Counted from the stretch's first letter, positions 1-4,692 are shown. The stretch is DNA of 6,655 nucleotides from Bacteroidota bacterium (GCA_023448955.1 JAEXJU010000339.1:1-6655); one strand, 5' to 3'. The notes: generated by a model not told the origin, from the sequence alone. Numbers and translations are program-made.

Positions 1-2
1 CT

Positions 3-65
3 TTCGTTCTTTATGTAGAAATGATAGCAGACCGTAAAACACAAAGAAAATTGAAATTCTGGTAA
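3..65 (+). CDS. 3' end of an upstream gene (partial, unidentified)
   Basis: One frame is open from the left edge and reads FVLYVEMIADRKTQRKLKFW before a TAA stop at 63-65. The stop lies 18 nt before the next ATG, the spacing seen between the other genes of this cassette. The tail is basic and ends in an aromatic residue, but 20 residues are too few to identify a family. A replication-initiation protein would be a reasonable guess from phage gene order only. The other two forward frames stop within the first 36 bases. Confidence 0.4.
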   Translation, partial: FVLYVEMIADRKTQRKLKFW

Positions 66-83
66 CCTTTAAAAACCAATAAA

Positions 84-518
84 ATGGCAAATTACAGAAA
101 CAACCGCGCGAGATGGTCTAATAATAATTATTCTGAAAAAGCAAACAATTTTCAGTATAAGCAACAACCTCCTGTTAAAAAAAGTGGTGCAACCTATACA
201 CGAATTAGTAAAGGTAAATATGAAGGTCTAATGCACGTTTCCGCTTGGAAAAAAAGCGGTTATACAATTGTTAAAGCATCGGCAACACCATTAGCAAATA
301 AGTCTTCAGAAAGTGCGAACGGAAAACAATACATCCCCTATCTCGTGACTGTTATTGATATGAAATCCCTTCAGAAATCAATTTATAACGGAATTATGAA
401 CATTCAGACAAATGTCCTTGTTATTCAAGAGTTGGGGTATTGCATCACTCCTAACGGTTCCGGTACGACGAAGTCAGGAACCCGTGTTAAGGGTTATTTT
501 GGAAAATTCACCGGGTAA
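84..518 (+). CDS. Small basic phage-type protein, 144 aa, unknown function
   Basis: I do not recognise a named domain. Residues 1-40 are low-complexity and rich in Asn, Arg, Gln and Lys, so probably disordered and able to bind nucleic acid. The rest looks like a compact beta-rich domain: a KKSGATYTRI segment near residue 32, an SAWKKSGYTIVKASATP segment near 53-69, and a Gly-rich end (GTRVKGYFGKFTG). From memory, small proteins with a KxSGA...W...A.P pattern sit beside replication genes of Bacteroidota ssDNA phage-like elements; this could not be checked. The start ATG follows an A-rich leader 18 nt after the previous stop, so the gene is probably co-transcribed with it. A role as a DNA-binding accessory of replication is inference. 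A minor structural protein is an alternative. Confidence 0.75.
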   Translation: MANYRNNRARWSNNNYSEKANNFQYKQQPPVKKSGATYTRISKGKYEGLMHVSAWKKSGYTIVKASATPLANKSSESANGKQYIPYLVTVIDMKSLQKSIYNGIMNIQTNVLVIQELGYCITPNGSGTTKSGTRVKGYFGKFTG

Positions 519-558
519 CCTTAAGAAAATAATAAACATTTAAAATCAATTAAAAACA

Positions 559-666
559 ATGAAAAATTTGATCTTAAAACAAATTATTCAATGGCTTTGG
601 CAGAATCACGATGTAGTGAGTGAATTGATTACAAAAATCAAAGAAAGCCAGTCAGTAAAGAAATAG
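559..666 (+). CDS. Small ORF, 35 aa peptide, unknown
   Basis: The ATG at 559 opens a 35-codon frame, MKNLILKQIIQWLWQNHDVV followed by SELITKIKESQSVKK. The first 20 residues form a hydrophobic, Trp-rich stretch with few charges. The second half would form a charged amphipathic helix, a layout common for tiny phage membrane-associated or lysis peptides. It lies 40 nt after the 144-aa gene, has the same kind of A-rich leader (aattaaaaacaATG) as its neighbours, and is followed 28 nt later by a strong terminator, so it would be the last gene of that transcript. No family is recognised and translation is not proven. Confidence 0.5.
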   Translation: MKNLILKQIIQWLWQNHDVVSELITKIKESQSVKK

Positions 667-694
667 TGTTTTCTCATATATATTAAGTTTTGAT

Positions 695-725
695 AAAGCG
701 TAGCGCCGTAACGCTACGCTTTTAT
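695..725 (+). terminator. Strong intrinsic terminator inside the cassette
   Basis: An 11-bp perfect stem (AAAGCGTAGCG at 695-705 pairs with CGCTACGCTTT at 712-722) closes a 6-nt loop and runs into a short T-tract (720-723). It is far more GC-rich than its surroundings. It should end the transcript carrying the 144-aa and 35-aa genes, or act as an attenuator before the lysozyme gene. On a single-stranded genome the same hairpin could also serve as a packaging or replication signal. Confidence 0.8.
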
Positions 726-768
726 TCTTAATGAAAAGACAAATTAATAATAACAAATAAATAAAAAT

Positions 769-1539
769 ATGTTTCCTATTTTACTCGGCTTTTGGACTGC
801 GGAACAAATAGCAATTTTTTTAGGTTTAACGCAATCTTCAAATAATATGAAATATTCTAATTATATTCCAGATGCTCGTGCTTTACAAATCATAAAGCAA
901 AATGAGTCTAAATATGGTGAGTCTGCCCCTACTCCTAAGGCTTATATAGATAACGCTTGGACTATTGGTTTTGGGACTTGTTGGCTTTTTGATTCTAACG
1001 GTAAACCTGTTAATATAAATGGTTCTAATGGTATTAAACCTAATTATACTTTATCTTATTTAAAGCAGGTTTATAAATCAAATCAATCTGATTATGATTT
1101 TGCTCAAACTTTAATTTTAAATCATTGGAAGCAATCCAGATATAAGATTGTCGCTAGTGTTTTGGATTCTTTAAAAGTACCTTTTAATGTTAATTTGGCT
1201 CAAAGTCTTTGTGATGCTTCGTATAATCACGGTTCTATTTTTAAAGGAAAATCTTGGGATGCTCAATTTAATTTGTTTACTGTTTCTTTAACACAAACTA
1301 ATGATCTTAGAATTTGGGCTGCAAATTATCTTTCTTATAGATGTTATTATGCAGCAAACGCAATGTCTAATAAGGATTGGCAAACATTTAAATTTGGTTT
1401 AATTCGTCGTTATTATCAATGTGCTTTGAATATTACGGGAAATATGGTTTCTATTGATCAGGTACGAAAAAACACGCCTACTTTAAGCGTGTTGTATTCT
1501 AAGATATTTCAGGATTTCGGTTTAAAACTTACTTATTAA
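769..1539 (+). CDS. GH24-type phage lysozyme (endolysin-like), 256 aa
   Basis: Probable N-acetylmuramidase that cleaves peptidoglycan during lysis or entry. It carries the GH24 (T4/P22 lysozyme) signature: a helix with candidate catalytic Glu (IIKQNE46, or E51), then AYID61, then WTIGFGT at 64-70 with T65 at the T4 Thr26 position. Further support is Q145-SLCDASYNHG-155, like the GH24 QxxALxxFxYNxG motif, and GLIRRYYQC at 210-218, like GLxxRRxxE. The Glu-Asp spacing is longer than in T4 because of a GESAPTP insertion, and the His after the GxG is Thr. The 256-aa length exceeds the usual 150-180. The hydrophobic N-terminus (MFPILLGFWTAEQIAIFLGL) has no positive charges, so it is not a standard signal peptide; an alternative start is M27. 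The 3' end overlaps the opposing gene by 11 bp. Codon use is unusually T-ending. Confidence 0.8.
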   Translation: MFPILLGFWTAEQIAIFLGLTQSSNNMKYSNYIPDARALQIIKQNESKYGESAPTPKAYIDNAWTIGFGTCWLFDSNGKPVNINGSNGIKPNYTLSYLKQVYKSNQSDYDFAQTLILNHWKQSRYKIVASVLDSLKVPFNVNLAQSLCDASYNHGSIFKGKSWDAQFNLFTVSLTQTNDLRIWAANYLSYRCYYAANAMSNKDWQTFKFGLIRRYYQCALNITGNMVSIDQVRKNTPTLSVLYSKIFQDFGLKLTY

Positions 1540-1885
1540 AATTAAATTCTGAACATTTTACCTTGTTTCCATTTTCGTCTTTTGCAGGTAAGGTATAATC
1601 TATACCAAATTCGGGAAAAAGTCCTGTACTGCTGTAATTTTCATCTAATTTTTTTTGAAAAATTGGCATATTTCTTAAGCTTTTTTCCTTTTCTGGTAAA
1701 TGATATTTCTGAATGCATTTAGCTTGTTTATAATATAATTCAAATTTAGATACTGTAATTTTCATTTCTTTTCTTAATTCTGAATTTTTAAAAGCTTGTA
1801 AAGCTTCTTTTTTAGTAAGGTCTTTGGATTGTGAAAATGATAACGAAAACATTGACAAACAAGTCAATAAAAGTAAATTTTTCAT
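1529..1885 (-). CDS. Exported 118-aa protein of unknown function (moron-like)
   Basis: The protein starts MKNLLLLTCLSMFSLSFSQ, a classic flavobacterial signal peptide with probable cleavage before Q19; the C9 context (LLTC) is not a good lipobox. The mature part is lysine-rich, predicted helical for residues 22-62, with two cysteines (C57, C111) that could form a disulfide outside the cytoplasm. No domain is recognised. It is the only reverse-strand gene in the cassette. It overlaps the lysozyme gene tail-to-tail by 11 bp and has its own -7 box at 1914-1921. A separately promoted exported gene inside a phage operon is the typical arrangement of a lysogenic-conversion gene expressed from the silent prophage, for example for superinfection exclusion or fitness. 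That role is inference. Confidence 0.75.
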   Translation of the reverse strand: MKNLLLLTCLSMFSLSFSQSKDLTKKEALQAFKNSELRKEMKITVSKFELYYKQAKCIQKYHLPEKEKSLRNMPIFQKKLDENYSSTGLFPEFGIDYTLPAKDENGNKVKCSEFNFNK

Positions 1886-1905
1886 AGTGTTAAAAAGTGT
1901 TAAAT
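1886..1905 (-). repeat. Tandem 10-bp repeat in the leader of the exported-protein gene
   Basis: AGTGTTAAAA at 1886-1895 is followed directly by AGTGTTAAAT at 1896-1905, a tandem pair differing at the last base. The period of about one helical turn and the position between the -7 box and the start codon of the reverse gene make it a possible repressor site or leader element. It could also be chance in AT-rich DNA. Confidence 0.4.
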
Positions 1906-1913
1906 AATAACAT

Positions 1914-1921
1914 CAAAAATA
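1914..1921 (-). promoter_or_regulatory. Bacteroidota -7 box for the exported-protein gene
   Basis: On the reverse strand this reads TATTTTTG, matching TAnnTTTG. It lies 29 nt upstream of the start codon at 1885. I see no TTG at the expected 17-23 nt spacing (a TTTG at 1935-1938 is only 13 nt away), so the promoter is incomplete or weak. No matching box faces forward in this 45-bp divergent gap, so the forward gene at 1931 probably depends on upstream transcription. Confidence 0.45.
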
Positions 1922-1930
1922 ATAAATAAT

Positions 1931-2587
1931 ATGCCAAATTATAATAATCGTAGAAAAAAATCATCATCTACTACAAATAATTCAACATCTGCCGACTGGC
2001 AGGGTCTTTTGTACTACTCCATTATCGGAATATTGATTTATATCGGCTTTATGGCTATCAGATCATTATCACTTGGTAATGGTCAAAACCATAGCTTTTT
2101 AGATTGGTTAAAATCAATCTTTGGTTCTGGAAATGGTGGCACTTCTATAACTGGAAATGGTTCGGGTTCTGGTAACTCTAACACTTCCGGTAACAATACA
2201 GGATTTGAAAATCCTGTTATAACTGGAAATGGTGGCACTGATATGTATTCAGGAACTATAAAAGATTACCAATATTTTAAAGCTTCGGAATACTTTGGAA
2301 ACAATCCTCGCCCTACAAATCCTGTCTATATCGCTAACTACGATAAATTAATGAAAGACCTCGATTTGATAAGGAAAAACTTTGGATCAGCTGTTAAAAT
2401 CGTAAGCGGTTACAAAGCTTCTGACCTTACAATCTTTCAGGAATGCCGTGGCGCACATATCAAAGCAACAAACGGAAATAATGATGCTTTAAATAAAGTA
2501 GTTTTAGCTTTAAGAAATTCCGGACAGATAACTGGTGTTTCTGTTTATATGCCAGATTCTGGCGAAACTCGCTATTATAATAAATAA
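1931..2587 (+). CDS. Membrane-anchored protein with degenerate M15 peptidase-like domain
   Basis: Domains in order: a basic Asn/Ser-rich N-terminus (1-25), one membrane span (about 26-47, LLYYSIIGILIYIGFMAIRS), a flexible Gly/Asn/Ser/Thr stalk (about 65-103), and a C-terminal domain (110-218) resembling Peptidase_M15 (D-Ala-D-Ala carboxypeptidase or endolysin type). The match rests on YFKASEYF, then LMKDLDLIRKNFG, IVSGYKAS at 157-164, and GAH176IKAT where the family has SxHxxGxAxD. The zinc Asp position is Asn183 and the final HxD is absent (the chain ends SGETRYYNK), so it is probably not catalytic. It may bind peptidoglycan or act as a virion spike or adsorption protein; that is inference. 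The N-terminus (MPNYNNRRKK) recalls the 144-aa protein (MANYRNNRAR), perhaps a shared signal or coincidence. The gene is followed 18 nt later by small membrane genes. Confidence 0.65.
   Translation: MPNYNNRRKKSSSTTNNSTSADWQGLLYYSIIGILIYIGFMAIRSLSLGNGQNHSFLDWLKSIFGSGNGGTSITGNGSGSGNSNTSGNNTGFENPVITGNGGTDMYSGTIKDYQYFKASEYFGNNPRPTNPVYIANYDKLMKDLDLIRKNFGSAVKIVSGYKASDLTIFQECRGAHIKATNGNNDALNKVVLALRNSGQITGVSVYMPDSGETRYYNK
2127..2239 (+). repeat. In-frame short repeats coding for the stalk
   Basis: CTGGAAATGGTGGCACT occurs exactly at 2127-2143 and 2223-2239, 96 bp (32 codons) apart. TATAACTGGAAATGGT occurs at 2146-2161 and again at 2218-2233. All copies are in the same reading frame and encode TGNGG/SGNGG units of the flexible linker, which suggests the stalk grew by in-frame duplication and could vary in length between relatives. 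Confidence 0.7.
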
Positions 2588-2605
2588 CTTTAAAAATCTA
2601 TAACA

Positions 2606-2725
2606 ATGAAAAATATCACTAAAAAAGATTTAATAATCTTTGCTTGTTTAGCCTTCATCTTCTATAAATTGAACGGCATTAAATTTAATGTATCCGGTAA
2701 AACTGCTGATTGTGGATGTAGTTAA
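2606..2725 (+). CDS. 39-aa single-span membrane peptide
   Basis: An ATG at 2606 with an A-rich leader (ctataacaATG) opens a 39-codon frame, MKNITKKDLIIFACLAFIFY followed by KLNGIKFNVSGKTADCGCS. A positively charged start, one hydrophobic segment (about residues 9-22) and a short polar tail ending CGC suggest a small inner-membrane protein, of the kind found in numbers in membrane-containing or ssDNA phages. It begins 18 nt after the stop of the M15-like gene, and its last 38 nt overlap the next gene in another frame. The start MKN[IL] resembles that of the 35-aa peptide. No family is recognised. Confidence 0.55.
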   Translation: MKNITKKDLIIFACLAFIFYKLNGIKFNVSGKTADCGCS

Positions 2726-2957
2726 ATTTATATCAGATCACCCGTATAGTAGTTTATTTGCTGTTGCAAATCCTCTGATTATTCCGCCTGAATATCATTC
2801 TGTTTTTGCTCAAATAATACTGACGTTAGGAACTCAATTAACAATGTTTATATTTGAAAGATTGAGAAAAAAAGCGAAGCTTCGTAAATTAAGTAATGAT
2901 TATGAACAAAGCTTTGATGATTATTTAAAGGATAAAGAACCAACCGAAAAACGGTAA
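2688..2957 (+). CDS. 89-aa membrane protein, possible holin or phage membrane protein
   Basis: The protein has a hydrophobic segment at about 21-33 (SSLFAVANPLIIP) and a clear membrane span at about 38-57 (SVFAQIILTLGTQLTMFIF), then a strongly basic stretch (ERLRKKAKLRK, 57-67) and an acidic tail rich in Asp and Glu. Size, span and charged tail suit a small phage holin working with the lysozyme upstream, or a virion membrane protein; no specific family is recognised. The ATG at 2688 lies inside the 39-aa gene, giving a 38-nt overlap; a GTG at 2712 would shorten it. The stop lies 2 nt before the next ATG, so translation of the two is probably coupled. Confidence 0.65.
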   Translation: MYPVKLLIVDVVKFISDHPYSSLFAVANPLIIPPEYHSVFAQIILTLGTQLTMFIFERLRKKAKLRKLSNDYEQSFDDYLKDKEPTEKR

Positions 2958-2959
2958 CA

Positions 2960-3187
2960 ATGGAAAATGTTTGGAAAAATAAAAACGATTATTCAATTAT
3001 AGTATTTGATTCAAAAGATAATCAAATATGTAAAATTGAGTTTTGTCACAATCTATACAAAGCCAGTATTTGGCTAAATAATTCAAAATATAGAGATTGG
3101 TCCTACTTCAATGCATATAATCGCAGATCGAAAAACTTTCTCAAACGTTATTATAAAGGTCAATTTATTCCTGCTATGCCCCGTTAA
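2960..3187 (+). CDS. 75-aa basic protein, unknown, last gene of cassette
   Basis: The start ATG follows the preceding stop by 2 nt, a tight operon junction. The chain alternates charged and hydrophobic residues (DYSIIVFDSKDNQICKIEF), suggesting beta strands, and ends in a basic aromatic region (YNRRSKNFLKRYYKGQF). Two cysteines (C24, C29) are present. There is no signal peptide or membrane span. The final codons and stop sit within a terminator hairpin, marking the end of the operon. A small cytoplasmic DNA-binding or regulatory role is possible, but nothing identifies it. Confidence 0.65.
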   Translation: MENVWKNKNDYSIIVFDSKDNQICKIEFCHNLYKASIWLNNSKYRDWSYFNAYNRRSKNFLKRYYKGQFIPAMPR

Positions 3188-3199
3188 TTCGGGGTTTTT
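3178..3199 (+). terminator. Intrinsic terminator ending the phage-like cassette
   Basis: CCCCG at 3179-3183 pairs with CGGGG at 3190-3194, with an extra G-T pair outside (3178/3195), a 6-nt TTAATT loop and a T5 tract at 3195-3199. The loop contains the stop codon of the 75-aa gene, so coding sequence and terminator overlap. A second long T-rich run follows. Confidence 0.8.
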
Positions 3200-3278
3200 G
3201 CATTATTTTTTTTTTTATCTTTTTGAATAATAATTTTTTCTTAATATTGTTCATACAAATTTGATAACGCATTCAATT

Positions 3279-3311
3279 TTGTAAAAGAAGAAAAGTTCTT
3301 GTTTATTTTTG
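3279..3311 (+). promoter_or_regulatory. Forward promoter with no gene after it
   Basis: TTG at 3279-3281 and TATTTTTG at 3304-3311, separated by 22 nt, match the Bacteroidota consensus (TTG, 17-23 nt, TAnnTTTG). No ORF of note follows on this strand. Transcription would run through the dif-like site to the hairpin at 3398-3427, giving an RNA of roughly 110 nt. This may be a small RNA promoter or chance in AT-rich DNA. Confidence 0.4.
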
Positions 3312-3350
3312 TAAAAACTCCCTATTCTATTAGGTTTGAAAATCCAATAA

Positions 3351-3378
3351 AGTAATTATTCTTTATATTATGTTAAAT
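3351..3378 (+). other. dif: dif-like XerC/XerD recombination site (candidate prophage attachment site)
   Basis: Bases 3362-3378 read TTTATATTATGTTAAAT, which matches the central region plus XerD arm of E. coli dif (TGTATA + TTATGTTAAAT) at 16 of 17 bases, with an 11/11 match in the XerD arm (3368-3378). The left arm (AGTAATTATTC, 3351-3361) agrees poorly with the E. coli XerC arm. That could reflect the host's own consensus or a hybrid site made by integration. The site lies between the last phage-like terminator and the first chromosomal gene, where an attR would be expected. Outer inverted repeats ATCCAAT (3342-3348) and ATTGGAT (3377-3383) frame it. Confidence 0.6.
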
Positions 3379-3397
3379 TGGATATATTAATCAAATA

Positions 3398-3427
3398 AAA
3401 ATCAGCACTTTACAAAACACTGATTTT
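3398..3427 (-). terminator. Terminator of the M14 peptidase gene (bidirectional)
   Basis: AAAATCAG at 3398-3405 pairs with CTGATTTT at 3420-3427 around a 14-nt loop. Read on the reverse strand it lies 24 nt past the peptidase stop codon and is followed by a T-rich tract (TTTTTATTTG), so it should end that gene. Read forward it is followed by TTTTCTT and could also stop transcripts arriving from the left. Confidence 0.65.
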
Positions 3428-3451
3428 CTTAATTTATTACTTATATTATAT

Positions 3452-4555
3452 TTATTCTATACTAAAATCTACTAAACCGTCCAGCTTTGGAAACTTTTTA
3501 TCTGAAATAAATTTCTTGCCTTTACAGTCGATTTCTTCCCAGCCTTTTTTATGATTAAGATCACCAACCTCAATCACATATGGCTGATATGTGAGCTTAC
3601 CATTATCGTCCAAAATTTCTCTATACTGCACGGCAATATCCAAAATACATTCAAAATCTGTATTGAGTTTTACATCTCTGTAGATTAGATCAAAATGCGT
3701 TTCCTTATTCTGAGGAATATCCAGATAGGTTTCGTAGCTATACGTTTCACCTTTCAAAACTGACATAGCTTTGAGCGCAAAATATAAAGCCTGAGTATAA
3801 AACTCTCTTGTTTTTTTCCTTTCTATATCATTTTCAAAATAACCGCCTTCTACAAGTACAGACGGAATTCCGGCTTTCATAAAATTATCTCCGGCTGATG
3901 TTGGGTAAAATTCGTCTGTATATTTTGCAATTCTGTTTGGCAGCATTTGCTTCATCTGCAAATATATGGCAGCGATAACGGCCATACTTTTTTTCCTGTT
4001 TTCTGTGATGGCTCTCTCAGGGCTTTCAGATGGCGCCAGGAATGACAAAGTTGCAGGATGTTTTCCGTCTGTTGTAAAAATCGTCCGTTGATCGTGAAGA
4101 TTTAGTAAGTAGTCATAATTTCCATTAAGAACTACTGATTTCAGAATTTTCATTTCTGCACTGGAATTTCGCAAATAATCTCTGTTGATATCAATATCAA
4201 AAGCGTTCCTTCTGGTCCATTGTTCAGACCCGTCAGGATTCAGCATAAAAATAAAATCCAGTTGAATAAGCTCAAATAGCTTTTCCTTAAGTTCTGGATG
4301 TTTTTCAAAAATAGCAAGAAGATCAAGCATTGCTAAAGTTGCGATAGACTCATTCCCGTGCATCTGAGACCAGGCAGCTATTCTTGTTGTCCCTTTTCCT
4401 AATGTCATCTTATATATAGGTTTCCCAAGTCCGGACTTGCCAACTTCTTTTATGTAATCGCTGTAATTACTCTGTAGGTAAGAAAATAATTTTTCAGGAG
4501 AAATATAGCGTTCTGGAAAATTTACATTTTTAAAATAAGGGAAACTGATGGTCAT
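3452..4555 (-). CDS. M14-family zinc carboxypeptidase, 367 aa
   Basis: Metallopeptidase that removes C-terminal residues from peptides. The M14 signature is complete: zinc ligands H66 and E69 in QMHGNES and H154 in LNLHDQ; NPDG at 106-109; substrate-binding Arg at 115/116 in TRRN; the Asn-Arg pair N124-R125 in DINRDY (binds the substrate C-terminus); and the general base E236 in VLVEGGYF. The peptidase domain spans about 10-270. The last 100 residues form a small beta-rich extension (ETHFDLIYRDVKL... to the end) typical of the flavobacterial version. There is no signal peptide or membrane span, so it should be cytoplasmic, perhaps trimming peptides or muropeptides; the substrate is unknown. 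It has a -7 box 22 nt upstream and its own terminator, so is probably monocistronic. All key residues are intact. Confidence 0.92.
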   Translation of the reverse strand: MTISFPYFKNVNFPERYISPEKLFSYLQSNYSDYIKEVGKSGLGKPIYKMTLGKGTTRIAAWSQMHGNESIATLAMLDLLAIFEKHPELKEKLFELIQLDFIFMLNPDGSEQWTRRNAFDIDINRDYLRNSSAEMKILKSVVLNGNYDYLLNLHDQRTIFTTDGKHPATLSFLAPSESPERAITENRKKSMAVIAAIYLQMKQMLPNRIAKYTDEFYPTSAGDNFMKAGIPSVLVEGGYFENDIERKKTREFYTQALYFALKAMSVLKGETYSYETYLDIPQNKETHFDLIYRDVKLNTDFECILDIAVQYREILDDNGKLTYQPYVIEVGDLNHKKGWEEIDCKGKKFISDKKFPKLDGLVDFSIE

Positions 4556-4577
4556 TTTTACTTGTTTTGATTTGTAA

Positions 4578-4585
4578 CAAAAATA
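4578..4585 (-). promoter_or_regulatory. -7 box of the M14 peptidase gene
   Basis: The reverse strand reads TATTTTTG, a full TAnnTTTG match, 22 nt before the start codon at 4555, leaving a leader of under 20 nt. No TTG is found at the usual -33 distance, so the upstream half is weak or absent. Confidence 0.55.
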
Positions 4586-4634
4586 AGATTAAATCTGAAA
4601 TTACACTTGTTACATTTGTAAAATCATTAAACAT

Positions 4635-4653
4635 TGACAAATGTCACTTTGTC
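4635..4653. repeat. Nested inverted repeat, possible operator
   Basis: TGACA-AA-TGTCA (4635-4646) is nested with GACAAA-N6-TTTGTC (4636-4641 with 4648-4653), so one half-site can pair with two partners. It lies about 50 bp upstream of the peptidase -7 box, a position suited to a regulator binding site. No regulator is assigned. Confidence 0.35.
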
Positions 4654-4692
4654 TGTTGATTATTTTGTGGAATGAATTATTTTTAATTTTAA

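Larger units (their letters stand above)
1..3378 (+). mobile_element. Right-hand part of a small integrase-less prophage (probable)
   Basis: This stretch carries a compact plus-strand cassette of small phage-like genes: a GH24-type lysozyme, an anchored M15-like protein, several tiny membrane proteins, and one reverse-strand exported 'moron'. It ends with a terminator and then a dif-like site at 3351-3378, after which ordinary chromosomal genes begin. No integrase, transposase or tRNA is present, which fits an element that borrows the host XerCD recombinases. The left end is outside the window. The exact right boundary is inferred from the dif-like site. It is unclear whether the phage is ssDNA, membrane-containing or something else, because no capsid or Rep gene is visible. 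Confidence 0.65.

Noticed and set aside
730..759. 9-codon ATG frame between the terminator and the lysozyme gene
   Set aside because: Too short and featureless (MKRQINNNK); it probably reflects the A-rich leader.
1857..1861. Lipoprotein reading of the 118-aa exported protein (Cys9)
   Set aside because: The residue before the cysteine is Thr and the hydrophobic core continues past it; cleavage before Q19 is the better signal-peptide reading.
3200..3451. tRNA or tmRNA gene as the attachment site of the prophage
   Set aside because: No cloverleaf, CCA end or GTTCRA-type arm is visible in this AT-rich gap; the dif-like site is the only candidate.
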